NCBI GenBank assembly: GCA_028705775.1
Contig: JAQWCW010000001.1
Location: 220,023 to 284,022 of the forward strand
Direction: 5' to 3'
Length of the DNA stretch: 64,000 nucleotides
DNA from: Eubacteriales bacterium
GTDB lineage: Bacteria > Bacillota > Clostridia > Christensenellales > Aristaeellaceae
In this document: positions 9,009-18,034 of the stretch, piece by piece
Numbering within the stretch: position 1 is the stretch's first letter
Layout of the letters: every line of letters begins with the position of its first letter
The notes under the pieces: model-generated
Told to the model about the DNA's origin: nothing
What the model saw: the letters and a program-made list of their open reading frames with translations, nothing else
The model's database searches: none
Made by a program: the position numbers and the translations under genes

Positions 9009-9812
9009 ATGAAGCTTTCATTTTCAACTCTCGGCTGCCCGCGCTGGACTTGGCGCGAAATAGTATCGACCGCGCACGACCTCGGCTATGACGGAATCGA
9101 GGTTCGCGGAGTCGGCAAGGATATTTCCGTTCCGTCCGTTCCTGAATTTTCGGAGGCGAACTGGAAGAAAACAGCCGCCTCGCTTGAAAAACTGGGGCTT
9201 GAAATTCCCTGCCTCAGCTCCGATTTGTGCATTCATGTGCGCGAAAGCGCCGAGCATACGCACCGCGAGGCGGCGGCTTACTGCGCGCTCGCAAAGCGGA
9301 TGAACGTAAAATATATCCGCATAATGGGCACGGCTGCCGTTCCGCAGCCTATGGGCAGGGTTGACGAGGCTTTCGTCCGCGACGAGGCTGCCCTGCTCTC
9401 CGAAATCGCCGCCGAAAACGGCGTAACGCTGCTGATTGAAACCAACGGCGTATGGGCGAGCAGCGAGCGGCTCGCGCGCCTTATTGACGATGTCGGAAGC
9501 GAAAACGTTCAGGCGCTTTGGGATGTTCATCATCCCTACCGCTTCATGGGCGAAAAGCCGCAGGACACAATCGCCAATCTCGGCAAGCATATCCGCCATG
9601 TGCATATGAAGGATTCCGTGTGGGACGGCGATAAAATCCATTATGCGATGATGGGCTACGGCGATATTCCGTGCCTTGAAATCGCGGGGCTTCTGAGCGA
9701 TTCCGGCTATGAGGGCTTCTATTCGCTTGAGTGGGTCAAGCGCTGGGACGATACCCTTGAGGAGCCGGGAATAGTTTTCGCGCATTACGCGAGCTATATG
9801 CGCTCCCTGTAA
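9009..9812 (+). CDS. Sugar phosphate isomerase/epimerase family protein (xylose isomerase-like TIM barrel)
   Basis: A 267-residue AP-endonuclease-2/xylose-isomerase-like TIM barrel. Segments supporting this are SFSTLGCPRW at the N-terminus, YDGIEVRG, LIETNG (metal-ligand Glu near 141), ALWDVHHPYR near 176, HIRHVHMKDS near 198 and FYSLEW near 240, which together provide a Glu/Asp/His metal site. Family members isomerise or epimerise keto sugars or inositol derivatives. The specific substrate is not predictable. GGGGAGGA precedes the start. It is a single-gene unit ended by a hairpin terminator shared with the convergent MATE gene. Confidence 0.75.
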   Translation: MKLSFSTLGCPRWTWREIVSTAHDLGYDGIEVRGVGKDISVPSVPEFSEANWKKTAASLEKLGLEIPCLSSDLCIHVRESAEHTHREAAAYCALAKRMNVKYIRIMGTAAVPQPMGRVDEAFVRDEAALLSEIAAENGVTLLIETNGVWASSERLARLIDDVGSENVQALWDVHHPYRFMGEKPQDTIANLGKHIRHVHMKDSVWDGDKIHYAMMGYGDIPCLEIAGLLSDSGYEGFYSLEWVKRWDDTLEEPGIVFAHYASYMRSL

Positions 9813-9831
9813 GCGGAATCGGATTAGGCAT

Positions 9832-9877
9832 AAATAAAAACAGGCGCGGAGATTTTATCCGTGCCTGTTTTATTTAC
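9832..9877. terminator. Bidirectional terminator
   Basis: A roughly 12-bp stem (AACAGGCGCGGA pairing with TCCGTGCCTGTT, one mismatch) is flanked by A-rich sequence on the left and T-rich sequence on the right. It can terminate both the isomerase-like gene and the convergent MATE gene. Confidence 0.75.
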
Positions 9878-9888
9878 GCTGCGTTTTC

Positions 9889-11319
9889 TTATGCCCGAAT
9901 GCCCTTCGGCTTGATTCCGCGCTTTTCGCGGAAGGCGCAGAGCGCCGCCCTGCCCGAATCGGTTACGGGCTTTATCCATTTTCCTGAGTACAGATGTCGC
10001 TGCATAAGCACGAAGCGAATCGGCTCATCGGCGTAGCAGAGCGCGAAAACCACAAGGAACGGCGCTTTCACTACCATTCCGGAAAGCCATACGCAGGGGA
10101 GGACGACCGCGTACATGAAGGCGATTTCAAGCACAGTTCCGTATACGGAGTCGCCCGCGGAGCGGAAGGTGTCGTTCTGCGCCCAGTTGCACATCCTCAG
10201 CAGCGCCGCAACCGAGTACACAAAGAGCATTCCCGAGCCGATTGCATAGCTTTCGTCGTGAAGGCTCATTGCCGTAAGAAGCGGCTGCCTTACAAGGATT
10301 AGTATGAGGCAGACGGAGGCTATGCGGTCGCTGCAAAGGTATACAAGGCGCTTTGCCCGCTCGTATGCAGTGTCAAGATTCCCCGCACCGACCTCCTTGC
10401 CGACAAGCACGGACGCCGCGTTTGAAAACCCGCTGAAGAAGCCGATTATCAAGCCCTCAAAGGTTCTGAAAACGGCGGTTGCGGCGATTGCCTGCTCGCT
10501 CTGCCGTCCGAGGACTATGTTGATAACCATGTTGCCTACGCCGACGAGCAGCTCGTTGCAGATGATGGGGAAGCACTTAACCAGATACGCCTTCATCGCG
10601 CCGTTTCCCCAGCGGAAATGGCTGCGTATGCTCGTAAGGTACGGGAATTTTGCCTTTTTTGCAAGCAGCGCTATCACAAGCACGTTGACCGCGGAGGAGC
10701 ATACGGTGGCTATTGCGGCGCCCTTTACGCCGAGGCGGGGAAAACCGAGGTTGCCGTATATGAGCAGCCAGTTGAGCGCCATGTTTGTTATAACGGCGGA
10801 AATGCCGCCGTAGAGCGGGATTCGCACCCTTTCCGTAGAGCGGAGCAGCGCGCTCATCGCCATTGCCCAGATTTGCAGGGGATAGGCAAGCGCGACTATG
10901 CGCAGGTATTCAATGCCGATTGCCTGAATCGGCGCTTTGTCCGTGTAAACCTGCATAACGAACTCGGGCGCGAACAAGCCGAGCGCGCAGAATACCGTCG
11001 CCGTTACCATCATGCAGGACAACGTCATTCCGTAGGAGCGGTTTATGCCCGCGTCGTCCTTAGCGCCCCAGAACTGCGCGAAAAACAGCATTCCGCCGCC
11101 TACGAAGCCCCAATAGCAGGCGAACATAAGCGAGGAAAATTGTGCGCAAAGCCCGACTGCGCCTACATAGTTTTCACCGAGCGAGCCTATCATCATCGTA
11201 TCGACCATGCTGCCCGTCGTCGTCAGCAGGTTTTGCAGGGCGACAGGCACGGCGATTATTGCAAGGCTTTTAAGAAAGCTTTTCCATGGGAAGGCGGAGC
11301 GTCTCATTTGTTTTCTCAC
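9889..11319 (-). CDS. MATE family efflux transporter
   Basis: A 476-residue polytopic protein with about twelve predicted membrane segments in two halves, the MATE architecture. The first half carries LAIIAVPVALQNLL, TTGSMVDTMMIGSLG near residue 38 and the FFAQFWGAKD motif near residue 83. MATE proteins export cationic drugs or metabolites by H+ or Na+ antiport. The substrate is unknown. The gene is monocistronic and convergent with the sugar isomerase-like gene; about 450 bases separate its start from the next leftward gene upstream. Confidence 0.88.
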   Translation of the reverse strand: MRKQMRRSAFPWKSFLKSLAIIAVPVALQNLLTTTGSMVDTMMIGSLGENYVGAVGLCAQFSSLMFACYWGFVGGGMLFFAQFWGAKDDAGINRSYGMTLSCMMVTATVFCALGLFAPEFVMQVYTDKAPIQAIGIEYLRIVALAYPLQIWAMAMSALLRSTERVRIPLYGGISAVITNMALNWLLIYGNLGFPRLGVKGAAIATVCSSAVNVLVIALLAKKAKFPYLTSIRSHFRWGNGAMKAYLVKCFPIICNELLVGVGNMVINIVLGRQSEQAIAATAVFRTFEGLIIGFFSGFSNAASVLVGKEVGAGNLDTAYERAKRLVYLCSDRIASVCLILILVRQPLLTAMSLHDESYAIGSGMLFVYSVAALLRMCNWAQNDTFRSAGDSVYGTVLEIAFMYAVVLPCVWLSGMVVKAPFLVVFALCYADEPIRFVLMQRHLYSGKWIKPVTDSGRAALCAFREKRGIKPKGIRA

Positions 11320-11713
11320 TTAATCCGCGTATAGCGGGTCGTTTTTTGTAAGTACGGCTTGTCGGGCAAGCCCGACGCAGGCTTCTTTGGCAGCGTCGGG
11401 CGCCTTTATGAAAAGCGCTATGCGATTATATCAGCTTTGCTTAGCATATTCAATCGTTTGCGGCAAGGAGAATTTGTGGTTTTTTTTCGGTTTGATTGGG
11501 TGTTTTGGCTTGCTGTTTGTTTGCGCTTTCCGGAATATTCGTCTGCCGGAATATCAATCGGAAAGCGAAGCGTTTTGAAAACGCAGAGAAACGGCAAAAC
11601 GCGGAGGCAAGCCGCGCTTGCTTTTTCAGCCGTGCGCTCGTAATGCCGTTATATTAAGGCGGCGCTTGCTCTTGCATTGATTTATCAATAACAATCGGAC
11701 TGTGTCCGCAACG
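11320..11713. other. Intergenic stretch without a convincing gene
   Basis: This interval precedes the MATE gene on the minus strand. It contains a short GTCGGGC/GCCCGAC hairpin at about 11358-11375. The reading frames here lack ribosome binding sites or recognisable protein character. Confidence 0.5.
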
Positions 11714-11751
11714 CAAAAAAAGGACTGCCGCAGATATTTCTGCAACAGTCC
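11714..11751 (-). terminator. Terminator of the ispH-rpsA gene
   Basis: On the minus strand a hairpin at 11722-11751 (GGACTGTTGCAG pairing with CTGCGGCAGTCC) is followed by seven Ts (complement of 11714-11720). It lies 20 bases after the stop codon. This is a strong intrinsic terminator. Confidence 0.85.
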
Positions 11752-11771
11752 CATGAAATACTAATCGCGAA

Positions 11772-13784
11772 TTACTCGGCGGGAGTCTCGGAGGCTTCCT
11801 GCGCGTCGGCGGCAACGGGAGTTTCCTCCGCGGCGTCGGTGGAGAATTCGTCTACGCCCGGAAGCTCCTCGCTTACGTTCATAGCCTCGTCCTCAAGAAC
11901 CTCTTTGATGCTCAGGCTTATGCGCTGCGCGGCGGGGTCTACGCTCAGCACCTTCACGCGCACAACGTCGCCAACCTTGACGGCGTCCTCAACCTTGGCA
12001 ATGCGGCTGAGGCTGCACTGGGAGATGTGAACCAGTCCGTCAAGACCGCGCTCAAGCTCTACAAACGCGCCGAAGGTGGTAATGCGAACGACCTTGCCTT
12101 CGATAATGCTTCCGACAGGGTATCTGTCGGCGGCGGTATCCCACGGCTTGGGCTGGAGCTGCTTGAGACCCAGCTGAATGCGCTCGCGCTCGCGGTCAAG
12201 GCTCAGAACCTTGACCTCAACCTCCTGATTAGGCTCAACAACATCGAGAGGATGCTTTACCTGCCCCCAAGAGAGGTCACGGATGTGAATAAGTCCGTCC
12301 ACTCCGCCCAAATCGACGAAAGCGCCGAAATCGGTGAGGCGGCGAACGATGCCCTTGACGACTTCGCCCTCGGTGAGGGTCGCCCATACGGCGTCCTTCT
12401 TCTGGGCGGATTCGGCGGCAAGCACAGCCTTGCGGCTTGCTACAACGCGCTTCTTAGCCTTGTCAACCTCGATGATTTTGAGCTGCATCGGCTGACCGAC
12501 GAACTCGGAAATCTTCTCGACAAAGCGGGAGGAAAGCTGAGAAGCGGGAACAAAGGCGCGAACTCCGCCAAGGTCGCAGAGCAGACCGCCCTTAACGGCT
12601 TCCTTGCCGGTAGCGTCAACATATTCGCCCGCCTCGTACTTAGCCATCAGCGCGTCCCACGCCTTCTGGTTCACGAGGTTGCGCTGGCTGACCACAACGT
12701 TTCCATCACCGTCGTTTACCTTGACGACCTCGACCTCGATTTCGTCGTCAAGCTTCACGTCCTTCTGCGACATATCGGAGCGCTTCATCAGTCCGTCAGC
12801 CTTATACCCGATATTTACGCAAATTTCGTCATCGGTGATTTGAACGACCTTGCCAGTGACGGTTTGACCGGGCCTGATTTTAACCAGCGTTTTTTCCATG
12901 TCTGCCAGGAAACTGGCGTCCTCTTCGGCAACCGTACCTTGGCTGAGTTGTTCCTTGTCGATCATGCGTGTTACAACCTCCTTAAGTGACCAATCCGGCG
13001 TTGAAGCACCGGCGGCTATCCCAATTTGATGGGTCTTATTATCTGCAAAGCCCGACGGGATTTCCGCGGCGCTTTCGACCAGTATTGTTTGCCCGCAGAA
13101 GCGCAGGCAGGTATCGCGAAGCTTTCTTGAGTTGGAAGAGTTTCTTCCTCCCACGACAATCATTCTGTCCGAGCGCTTTGCAAGCGCCGCGGCTTCCTTC
13201 TGCCGCTGGGCGGTTGAAATGCAAATCGTGTCCCGCTCCGAAAGCCTTTTGACTTTTTTCCGCAGTATTTCGATTATTTCCTCGTAGGTTTCGGGTCTGA
13301 ATGTCGTCTGCGCAACGGCAGCCGCTTCGTCAAGCTCCGGCAGAGCCTCGGCTTCGTCCGCGCTTCCCGCGTAGTAAACCGCGCCAAGACACCAGCCTGC
13401 CGTTCCCTGCACCTCGGGATGCTCGCGCTCCCCGATTATGATAACGGGCTTGCCGCCCTCGCTCTGCTTCCGCACAATCTTGTGTACGTTGCGAACGAAC
13501 GGGCAGGTGCAGTCAACGACCTCTCCGGCGTTTTCGTAAAGCGCCCTTTCGGTTGCCTCCGTAACGCCGTGCGAGCGGATTATAACCCGCTTGCCCCCAA
13601 CCTTGGAAATGTCATCCACTTTCCTTACGCCCAGAGCGTCAAGACGCGCTATAACGGCAGGATTGTGAATCAGCTCGCCCCAAGTGACGGTTTTATCGTC
13701 ACCCTGAGCGTAGGAAAGAGCCGTTTCAACCGCCTTGCGAACGCCGACGCAAAAGCCCGCGTATTCAGCGACCGTTACCGGCAT
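11772..13784 (-). CDS. ispH-rpsA: Fusion of IspH (HMBPP reductase) and ribosomal protein S1
   Basis: A 670-residue two-part protein. Residues 1 to about 280 are IspH/LytB, the 4Fe-4S enzyme of the final MEP isoprenoid step that reduces HMBPP to IPP and DMAPP. Its three cluster cysteines are visible in GFCVGVRKA, VDCTCPF and DTICISTAQRQ. Residues about 300-640 contain four S1 RNA-binding repeats (for example GQTVTGKVVQI, GEVVKGIVRRLTDFGAFVDLGGVDG, GSIIEGKVVRITTFGAFVELERGLDG). The tail is acidic and Ala-rich. The same fusion is known in Clostridia. It lies downstream of cmk-plsC in the same orientation, 285 bases apart. Confidence 0.93.
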   Translation of the reverse strand: MPVTVAEYAGFCVGVRKAVETALSYAQGDDKTVTWGELIHNPAVIARLDALGVRKVDDISKVGGKRVIIRSHGVTEATERALYENAGEVVDCTCPFVRNVHKIVRKQSEGGKPVIIIGEREHPEVQGTAGWCLGAVYYAGSADEAEALPELDEAAAVAQTTFRPETYEEIIEILRKKVKRLSERDTICISTAQRQKEAAALAKRSDRMIVVGGRNSSNSRKLRDTCLRFCGQTILVESAAEIPSGFADNKTHQIGIAAGASTPDWSLKEVVTRMIDKEQLSQGTVAEEDASFLADMEKTLVKIRPGQTVTGKVVQITDDEICVNIGYKADGLMKRSDMSQKDVKLDDEIEVEVVKVNDGDGNVVVSQRNLVNQKAWDALMAKYEAGEYVDATGKEAVKGGLLCDLGGVRAFVPASQLSSRFVEKISEFVGQPMQLKIIEVDKAKKRVVASRKAVLAAESAQKKDAVWATLTEGEVVKGIVRRLTDFGAFVDLGGVDGLIHIRDLSWGQVKHPLDVVEPNQEVEVKVLSLDRERERIQLGLKQLQPKPWDTAADRYPVGSIIEGKVVRITTFGAFVELERGLDGLVHISQCSLSRIAKVEDAVKVGDVVRVKVLSVDPAAQRISLSIKEVLEDEAMNVSEELPGVDEFSTDAAEETPVAADAQEASETPAE

Positions 13785-14069
13785 CTTCCGTCCCCTTTCC
13801 TATTGCGCTTTTGGCGGTTTCCCGCCGCTGCGTTATACCGCGTCCAACCAATGCGGATTGCCGCCGCAGCTTTGCGCAAACGCAAAGCGCCTCAAACAAT
13901 CGCTTAGGAAGGTGGATTAGTGATTTGTTCGCTGTAACCTTCTGATTTCCTGCAAAATTTCACGTTTTTTTGAGAATTTCTCATGTGTTTTCGCAGAAAA
14001 CATTAAGCGGGAGCTTGTTTTTGCGCTAAACGGCTCATTATCGGCTTAATGTGTCGCTCAGTCGCGCTT

Positions 14070-15392
14070 TTAAGCGCGCTCTTTATCAAGCCGCTTCTTC
14101 ATATCCGGGTACTTTTCGCGCAGGCGCTCCATGAATTCTTCCGCGCCCTCCGTGCTGATTCCCTTTTCGCAGATGTCAGCGTATTCAAGAGGCGTGCCCA
14201 CATAAACATAGTTATGCGTAAACCAGCGATATTTTCTTTCGATTAGCACCGGTATTACAGGAACCTTGCTGCGAAGGGCAATCATTGCCGTTCCCGTTTC
14301 CGCCTCCTGAAGCATTCCCTTTGAATGACGGGTTCCCTCGGGAAATATTCCCAACACCCTTCCGTCCTTCAGCGCGCCGACGCAGGCGCGCATTGACGCC
14401 ATGTCCGTCTTGTGCCGCTTTACGGGTATGCTCTCAAGCCCGCGCAGGAAAGCGCCGATAATCGGATTCTTGTACAGCTCTTCCTTGCCGAGAAAGCGGA
14501 TGTTGTAGCGGCATCTGCCGCCAATCAGGAACGGGTCAGCCATGCTCAGGTGGTTTGCGACGATTATCGCGGGCTGAGCCGAGCTGAGCCGCTCGCCGTG
14601 CAGAATCGTTACCTTTGCGCATATGTGGTCAACAAAAAACGCGCCGATTCGCATTACGACGTATTTCCAGTTCCTCTCGCGCGGAATCAGCTTTTCAACG
14701 GCGAGCGCGCATTTGTCCGCAATGCAGTCTACAACCTCGTTAAAGCTCATTTCGGAGGTGTCCACAAGTATTGCGTCCTCGGCTTGCTTGAGGGGCGCAA
14801 CGGGGCGCTCGGTATCCTGCTTGTCGCGCTTGATTAAATCCTCAAGCACCTTTTCGTAGGAATCGTCAATGCCCTTCTGCCTGTTTTCGTCGTACCGCCT
14901 TTTGGCGCGAACCTCCGGCTTTGCCGTGATGTATATTTTTACATTCGCGTCGGGAAGCACGACCGTGCCTATATCCCGTCCGTCAAGCAGAAGGCTCTGC
15001 CCCTTTGCCATTTCGCGCTGGGTTTTCAGCAAATACTCGCGCACGCCCGCATAGGCGGAAACGCGGCTTGCGCCCATTCCGACCTCCGGAGTGCGTATAA
15101 GCGCGCCTACGTCCTCGCCGCCGACGCGGTTGATTTGCCTGCCGTTTACATAGGATATTGACAGCTCAAAGCCGGACAGCTCCGCCATAACCGCCTTTTC
15201 GTCGGAAATCTCAACGCCCTTCCTGATAAGGTAAAGCGCGAGGCAGCGGTACATTGCGCCGGTATCGAGGTGAAGTATGTTAAGCCGCTTCGCCACAGCC
15301 TCCGCAACCGTGCTTTTTCCCGCGCCTACCGGCCCGTCCATCGCAACCGTGTAAATCGGATGGATTACCTGCTTTTGCTTTTCCTTCTTCAT
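14070..15392 (-). CDS. cmk-plsC: Fusion of cytidylate kinase and PlsC-type acyltransferase
   Basis: A 440-residue two-domain protein. The first about 220 residues are (d)CMP kinase, phosphorylating CMP/dCMP with ATP; the P-loop reads AMDGPVGAGKST and DGRDIGTVVLP follows. The second half is a 1-acylglycerol-3-phosphate acyltransferase with NHLSMADPF (the HX4D catalytic motif) and FPEGTRHSKG. It would make phosphatidic acid at the membrane. The start at 15392 is chosen because GGAGGG lies seven bases upstream; the frame extends to 15446 without support. Adjacent to ispH-rpsA, it makes a cluster of two fused housekeeping genes. Confidence 0.9.
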   Translation of the reverse strand: MKKEKQKQVIHPIYTVAMDGPVGAGKSTVAEAVAKRLNILHLDTGAMYRCLALYLIRKGVEISDEKAVMAELSGFELSISYVNGRQINRVGGEDVGALIRTPEVGMGASRVSAYAGVREYLLKTQREMAKGQSLLLDGRDIGTVVLPDANVKIYITAKPEVRAKRRYDENRQKGIDDSYEKVLEDLIKRDKQDTERPVAPLKQAEDAILVDTSEMSFNEVVDCIADKCALAVEKLIPRERNWKYVVMRIGAFFVDHICAKVTILHGERLSSAQPAIIVANHLSMADPFLIGGRCRYNIRFLGKEELYKNPIIGAFLRGLESIPVKRHKTDMASMRACVGALKDGRVLGIFPEGTRHSKGMLQEAETGTAMIALRSKVPVIPVLIERKYRWFTHNYVYVGTPLEYADICEKGISTEGAEEFMERLREKYPDMKKRLDKERA

Positions 15393-15516
15393 AGCTGCCC
15401 TCCGGCGCAATAGCGCGCATATCATTTCCATATAATTATACATCATCGCGCGGCGGCGTGGAATACGAAAAACGCCGGATTTTAATAAATACGCGCGTTA
15501 TTTGCATATTTTGCGG

Positions 15517-15963
15517 CTAGGGGAGGATTGTTACCCTCTCGCCTTCAAACGCGCGCTCGTAAAGCCAGCCTGCATCCTCGTCCGAGAGCGCTATGCAGCC
15601 CTTCGTCCAGTCGCTTTCCGCTCCGCCGCCGTGAATGTATATTTCGCCGCCGAGCTTTGTTCCCCACGGCGGTCTGTGGCCCATTCGCAGAAACCTGACG
15701 ATTGCGCGGTACGCTTCAATGTCAATGTCGCCGCGCAGAAAGCCGTAAGCTGCGTCGAGGGAGCTTGGGTAGGAAACCGCGAGCGAGCAGCCGTATTTGC
15801 CGAGCTTTTTCATGCATATAAAATAGTCGCCCTCCGGCGTTTTCCCGTCGCCCTCGCGCTGCTTTGCGCCTTCCGGAAAGCAGCCAAGAGCGCAGGTCAT
15901 TTCCCTGCGCTCCGAGCCGCTTATATAGATTAGCTTTCTGTTTGCCTTTTCGATGCGAATCAT
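15517..15963 (-). CDS. L,D-transpeptidase (YkuD) family protein
   Basis: A 148-residue YkuD-fold domain without a signal peptide. The catalytic signature is present as IYIHGGG followed by SDWTKGCIALSD, giving the conserved His, Ser/Thr and catalytic Cys near residue 124. The variant TKGC instead of SHGC is common in short clostridial members. YkuD enzymes make 3-3 peptidoglycan crosslinks or modify muropeptides. With no export signal its location is unclear. Its start overlaps the aconitase stop by four bases, so it is translated from the aconitase mRNA, an odd pairing. Confidence 0.82.
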   Translation of the reverse strand: MIRIEKANRKLIYISGSERREMTCALGCFPEGAKQREGDGKTPEGDYFICMKKLGKYGCSLAVSYPSSLDAAYGFLRGDIDIEAYRAIVRFLRMGHRPPWGTKLGGEIYIHGGGAESDWTKGCIALSDEDAGWLYERAFEGERVTILP

Positions 15964-17891
15964 TGGTTTTCTTCGCGCGTGAAATTGAGCAGGCCGCCTG
16001 CAAGCAGAATCTTCTTCTGCCTTTCGGAAAGCGTAAGGATTACCTTGATTTCGCGGTTTGCCGTGATGTCGCGGACGGTCATTTCGTCGCTTTCGCCGGC
16101 AATCTGCCCGCGCGCGTTTTCCATAATCAGCTCGTCGCCCTGCGCGATTGCGTCGTAATCCTCCTGATTCTTGAAGGTAAGCGGGAGAATTCCGTTGTTG
16201 ATAAGGTTCGCCATGTGGATTCTCGCAAAGCTCTTTGCGATTACCGCCTTGATTCCGAGGTACAGGGGCGCAAGCGCCGCGTGCTCACGGCTTGAGCCCT
16301 GACCATAGTTCTGCCCCGCGACTATGAAGCCGCCGTTTTTCTCCTTCGCCCTTACGGAGAAGGTTTCGTCAACGGGATTCAGGCAGAAATCGGCAAGATA
16401 GGGAATGTTGCTGCGGTAGGGCAGAAGCTTTGCGTTGGAGGGCATTATGTGGTCGGTGGTGATATTGTCCTCCATCTTGATGAGCGTTTCGCCCGTCAGG
16501 CTGTCCGCAAGCGGCTTTGCGGCGGGGAAGGGCTTTATGTTCGGGCCGCGCACAACTTCGATTTCGCCCTCCGTATCGGGGTCTGCGGGCTTAATCACAA
16601 GGCTGTCGTCCACGTCGAAGTATTCGGGAATTTCAACGCTCATATCGGCGCTAAGGGTGCGCGGGTCGGTAAGCACGCCGGCTATTGCCGACGCGGCGGC
16701 GGTTTCGCAGCTCACGAGGTATATTCCGGCGCTCTTGGTTCCGCTGCGCGCGTAGAAATTGCGGTTTGAAGTGCGCAGGGAAACCGCGTTGGTGCAGGGG
16801 CTTTGTCCCATGCCTATACAGAAGCCGCAGGCGCTTTCCTCGATTCTTGCGCCCGCCGCTATCATGTCCGCCAGCGCGCCGTTTGAAGCGAGCATATGCA
16901 GAACTTGCTTGCTGCCGGGAGCGATGACGAGCGATACGTTCTCCGCAATCTTCTTCCCGCGCAGAATCGAGGCGACGCGCATCATGTCAAGATAGCTTGA
17001 ATTGGTGCAGGAGCCAATGCAGACTTGGTCAACCTTGATTTTGCCCGCGCCCTCAACCGTGTCTACAACGTCCGGCATATGCGGCTTGGCGACAAGCGGC
17101 ACAAGCGCCGAAAGGTCAATGTCAATCGTTTCGTCGTACTGCGCGCCCTCGTCCGCCGAAAGCGGCTTGAAATCGCTCTCGCGCTTCTGCGCGCGCAGGA
17201 ACTCGCGGGTAACCTCGTCGCTAGGGAATACGGAGGTGGTTGCGCCAAGCTCCGCGCCCATGTTGGCAATCGTCGCGCGCTCCGGAACGGAGAGGTATTT
17301 AAGCCCCTCGCCGGAGTATTCCATAACCTTTCCGACGCCGCCCTTGACGGTAAGCCTGCGTAAAATTTCGAGAATTATGTCCTTTGCCGCAACGTATTTC
17401 GGCAGCTTGCCGGTAAGCCTTACGTTTACAACCTTCGGCATAGGCAGATAGAAGGGGCCGCCGCCCATTGCGACCGCAACGTCCAGCCCGCCCGCGCCGA
17501 TTGCGAGCATTCCGATTCCGCCCGCGCTGGGCGTATGGCTGTCGCTGCCAAGAAGGCTGTCGCCGGGAACGCCGAAGCGCTCAAGGTTTACCTGATGGCA
17601 GATTCCGTTGCCGGGCTTTGAACACCATATTCCGTGCTTTTTCGTAACCGTCTGTATGTACTTGTGGTCGTCTGCGTTTTCAAAGCCGGTCTGAAGCGTG
17701 TTGTGGTCGATATAGGCTACCGAGCGCTTGGTCTTGACCCGCTTTACGCCAATCGCCTCGAACTGCAGGTACGCCATTGTGCCCGTCGAGTCCTGCGTAA
17801 GCGTCTGGTCTATGCGAATTGAAATTTCGCTTCCGGGTATCATCTCACCGGACAGTAAATGCGCCGCGATGAGCTTGGAAGTAAGATTCAT
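15960..17891 (-). CDS. acn: Aconitate hydratase
   Basis: A 643-residue aconitase that interconverts citrate and isocitrate through a 4Fe-4S cluster. The cluster cysteines lie in IGSCTNSSYLDM (about residue 294) and CGFCIGMG (about 357). Other matches are GDSLLGSDSHTPSAGGIGMLAIGAGG and the C-terminal swivel domain with NYGQGSSREHAAL. The length and domain order fit the short mitochondrial-type clostridial form rather than the 890-residue AcnA. GGAGGG precedes the ATG. It is followed by an overlapping L,D-transpeptidase gene. It probably serves glutamate synthesis rather than a full TCA cycle. Confidence 0.92.
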   Translation of the reverse strand: MNLTSKLIAAHLLSGEMIPGSEISIRIDQTLTQDSTGTMAYLQFEAIGVKRVKTKRSVAYIDHNTLQTGFENADDHKYIQTVTKKHGIWCSKPGNGICHQVNLERFGVPGDSLLGSDSHTPSAGGIGMLAIGAGGLDVAVAMGGGPFYLPMPKVVNVRLTGKLPKYVAAKDIILEILRRLTVKGGVGKVMEYSGEGLKYLSVPERATIANMGAELGATTSVFPSDEVTREFLRAQKRESDFKPLSADEGAQYDETIDIDLSALVPLVAKPHMPDVVDTVEGAGKIKVDQVCIGSCTNSSYLDMMRVASILRGKKIAENVSLVIAPGSKQVLHMLASNGALADMIAAGARIEESACGFCIGMGQSPCTNAVSLRTSNRNFYARSGTKSAGIYLVSCETAAASAIAGVLTDPRTLSADMSVEIPEYFDVDDSLVIKPADPDTEGEIEVVRGPNIKPFPAAKPLADSLTGETLIKMEDNITTDHIMPSNAKLLPYRSNIPYLADFCLNPVDETFSVRAKEKNGGFIVAGQNYGQGSSREHAALAPLYLGIKAVIAKSFARIHMANLINNGILPLTFKNQEDYDAIAQGDELIMENARGQIAGESDEMTVRDITANREIKVILTLSERQKKILLAGGLLNFTREENQ

Positions 17892-17922
17892 TATAGCCCT
17901 CCTTTGGGTTTTTGATGGAGCG

Positions 17923-17965
17923 CAAAAAAACGCGCCGTGTAAGCATTATAGCAAAATCACGGCGC
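17923..17965 (-). terminator. Terminator of znuA with an embedded acn promoter
   Basis: On the minus strand GCGCCGTG (complement of 17958-17965) pairs with CACGGCGC (complement of 17932-17939), followed by a run of seven Ts (complement of 17924-17930). The loop contains TGCTATAAT, an extended -10 element (TATAAT complement of 17945-17950). The same bases can terminate znuA transcripts and start acn transcription. Confidence 0.65.
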
Positions 17966-18034
17966 ATTTCCACTCGCTGTGCGATAAAGAACAAAAGCAA
18001 TCCATTGTATTCCCGATGTTTGCGGGTTCAGAGG

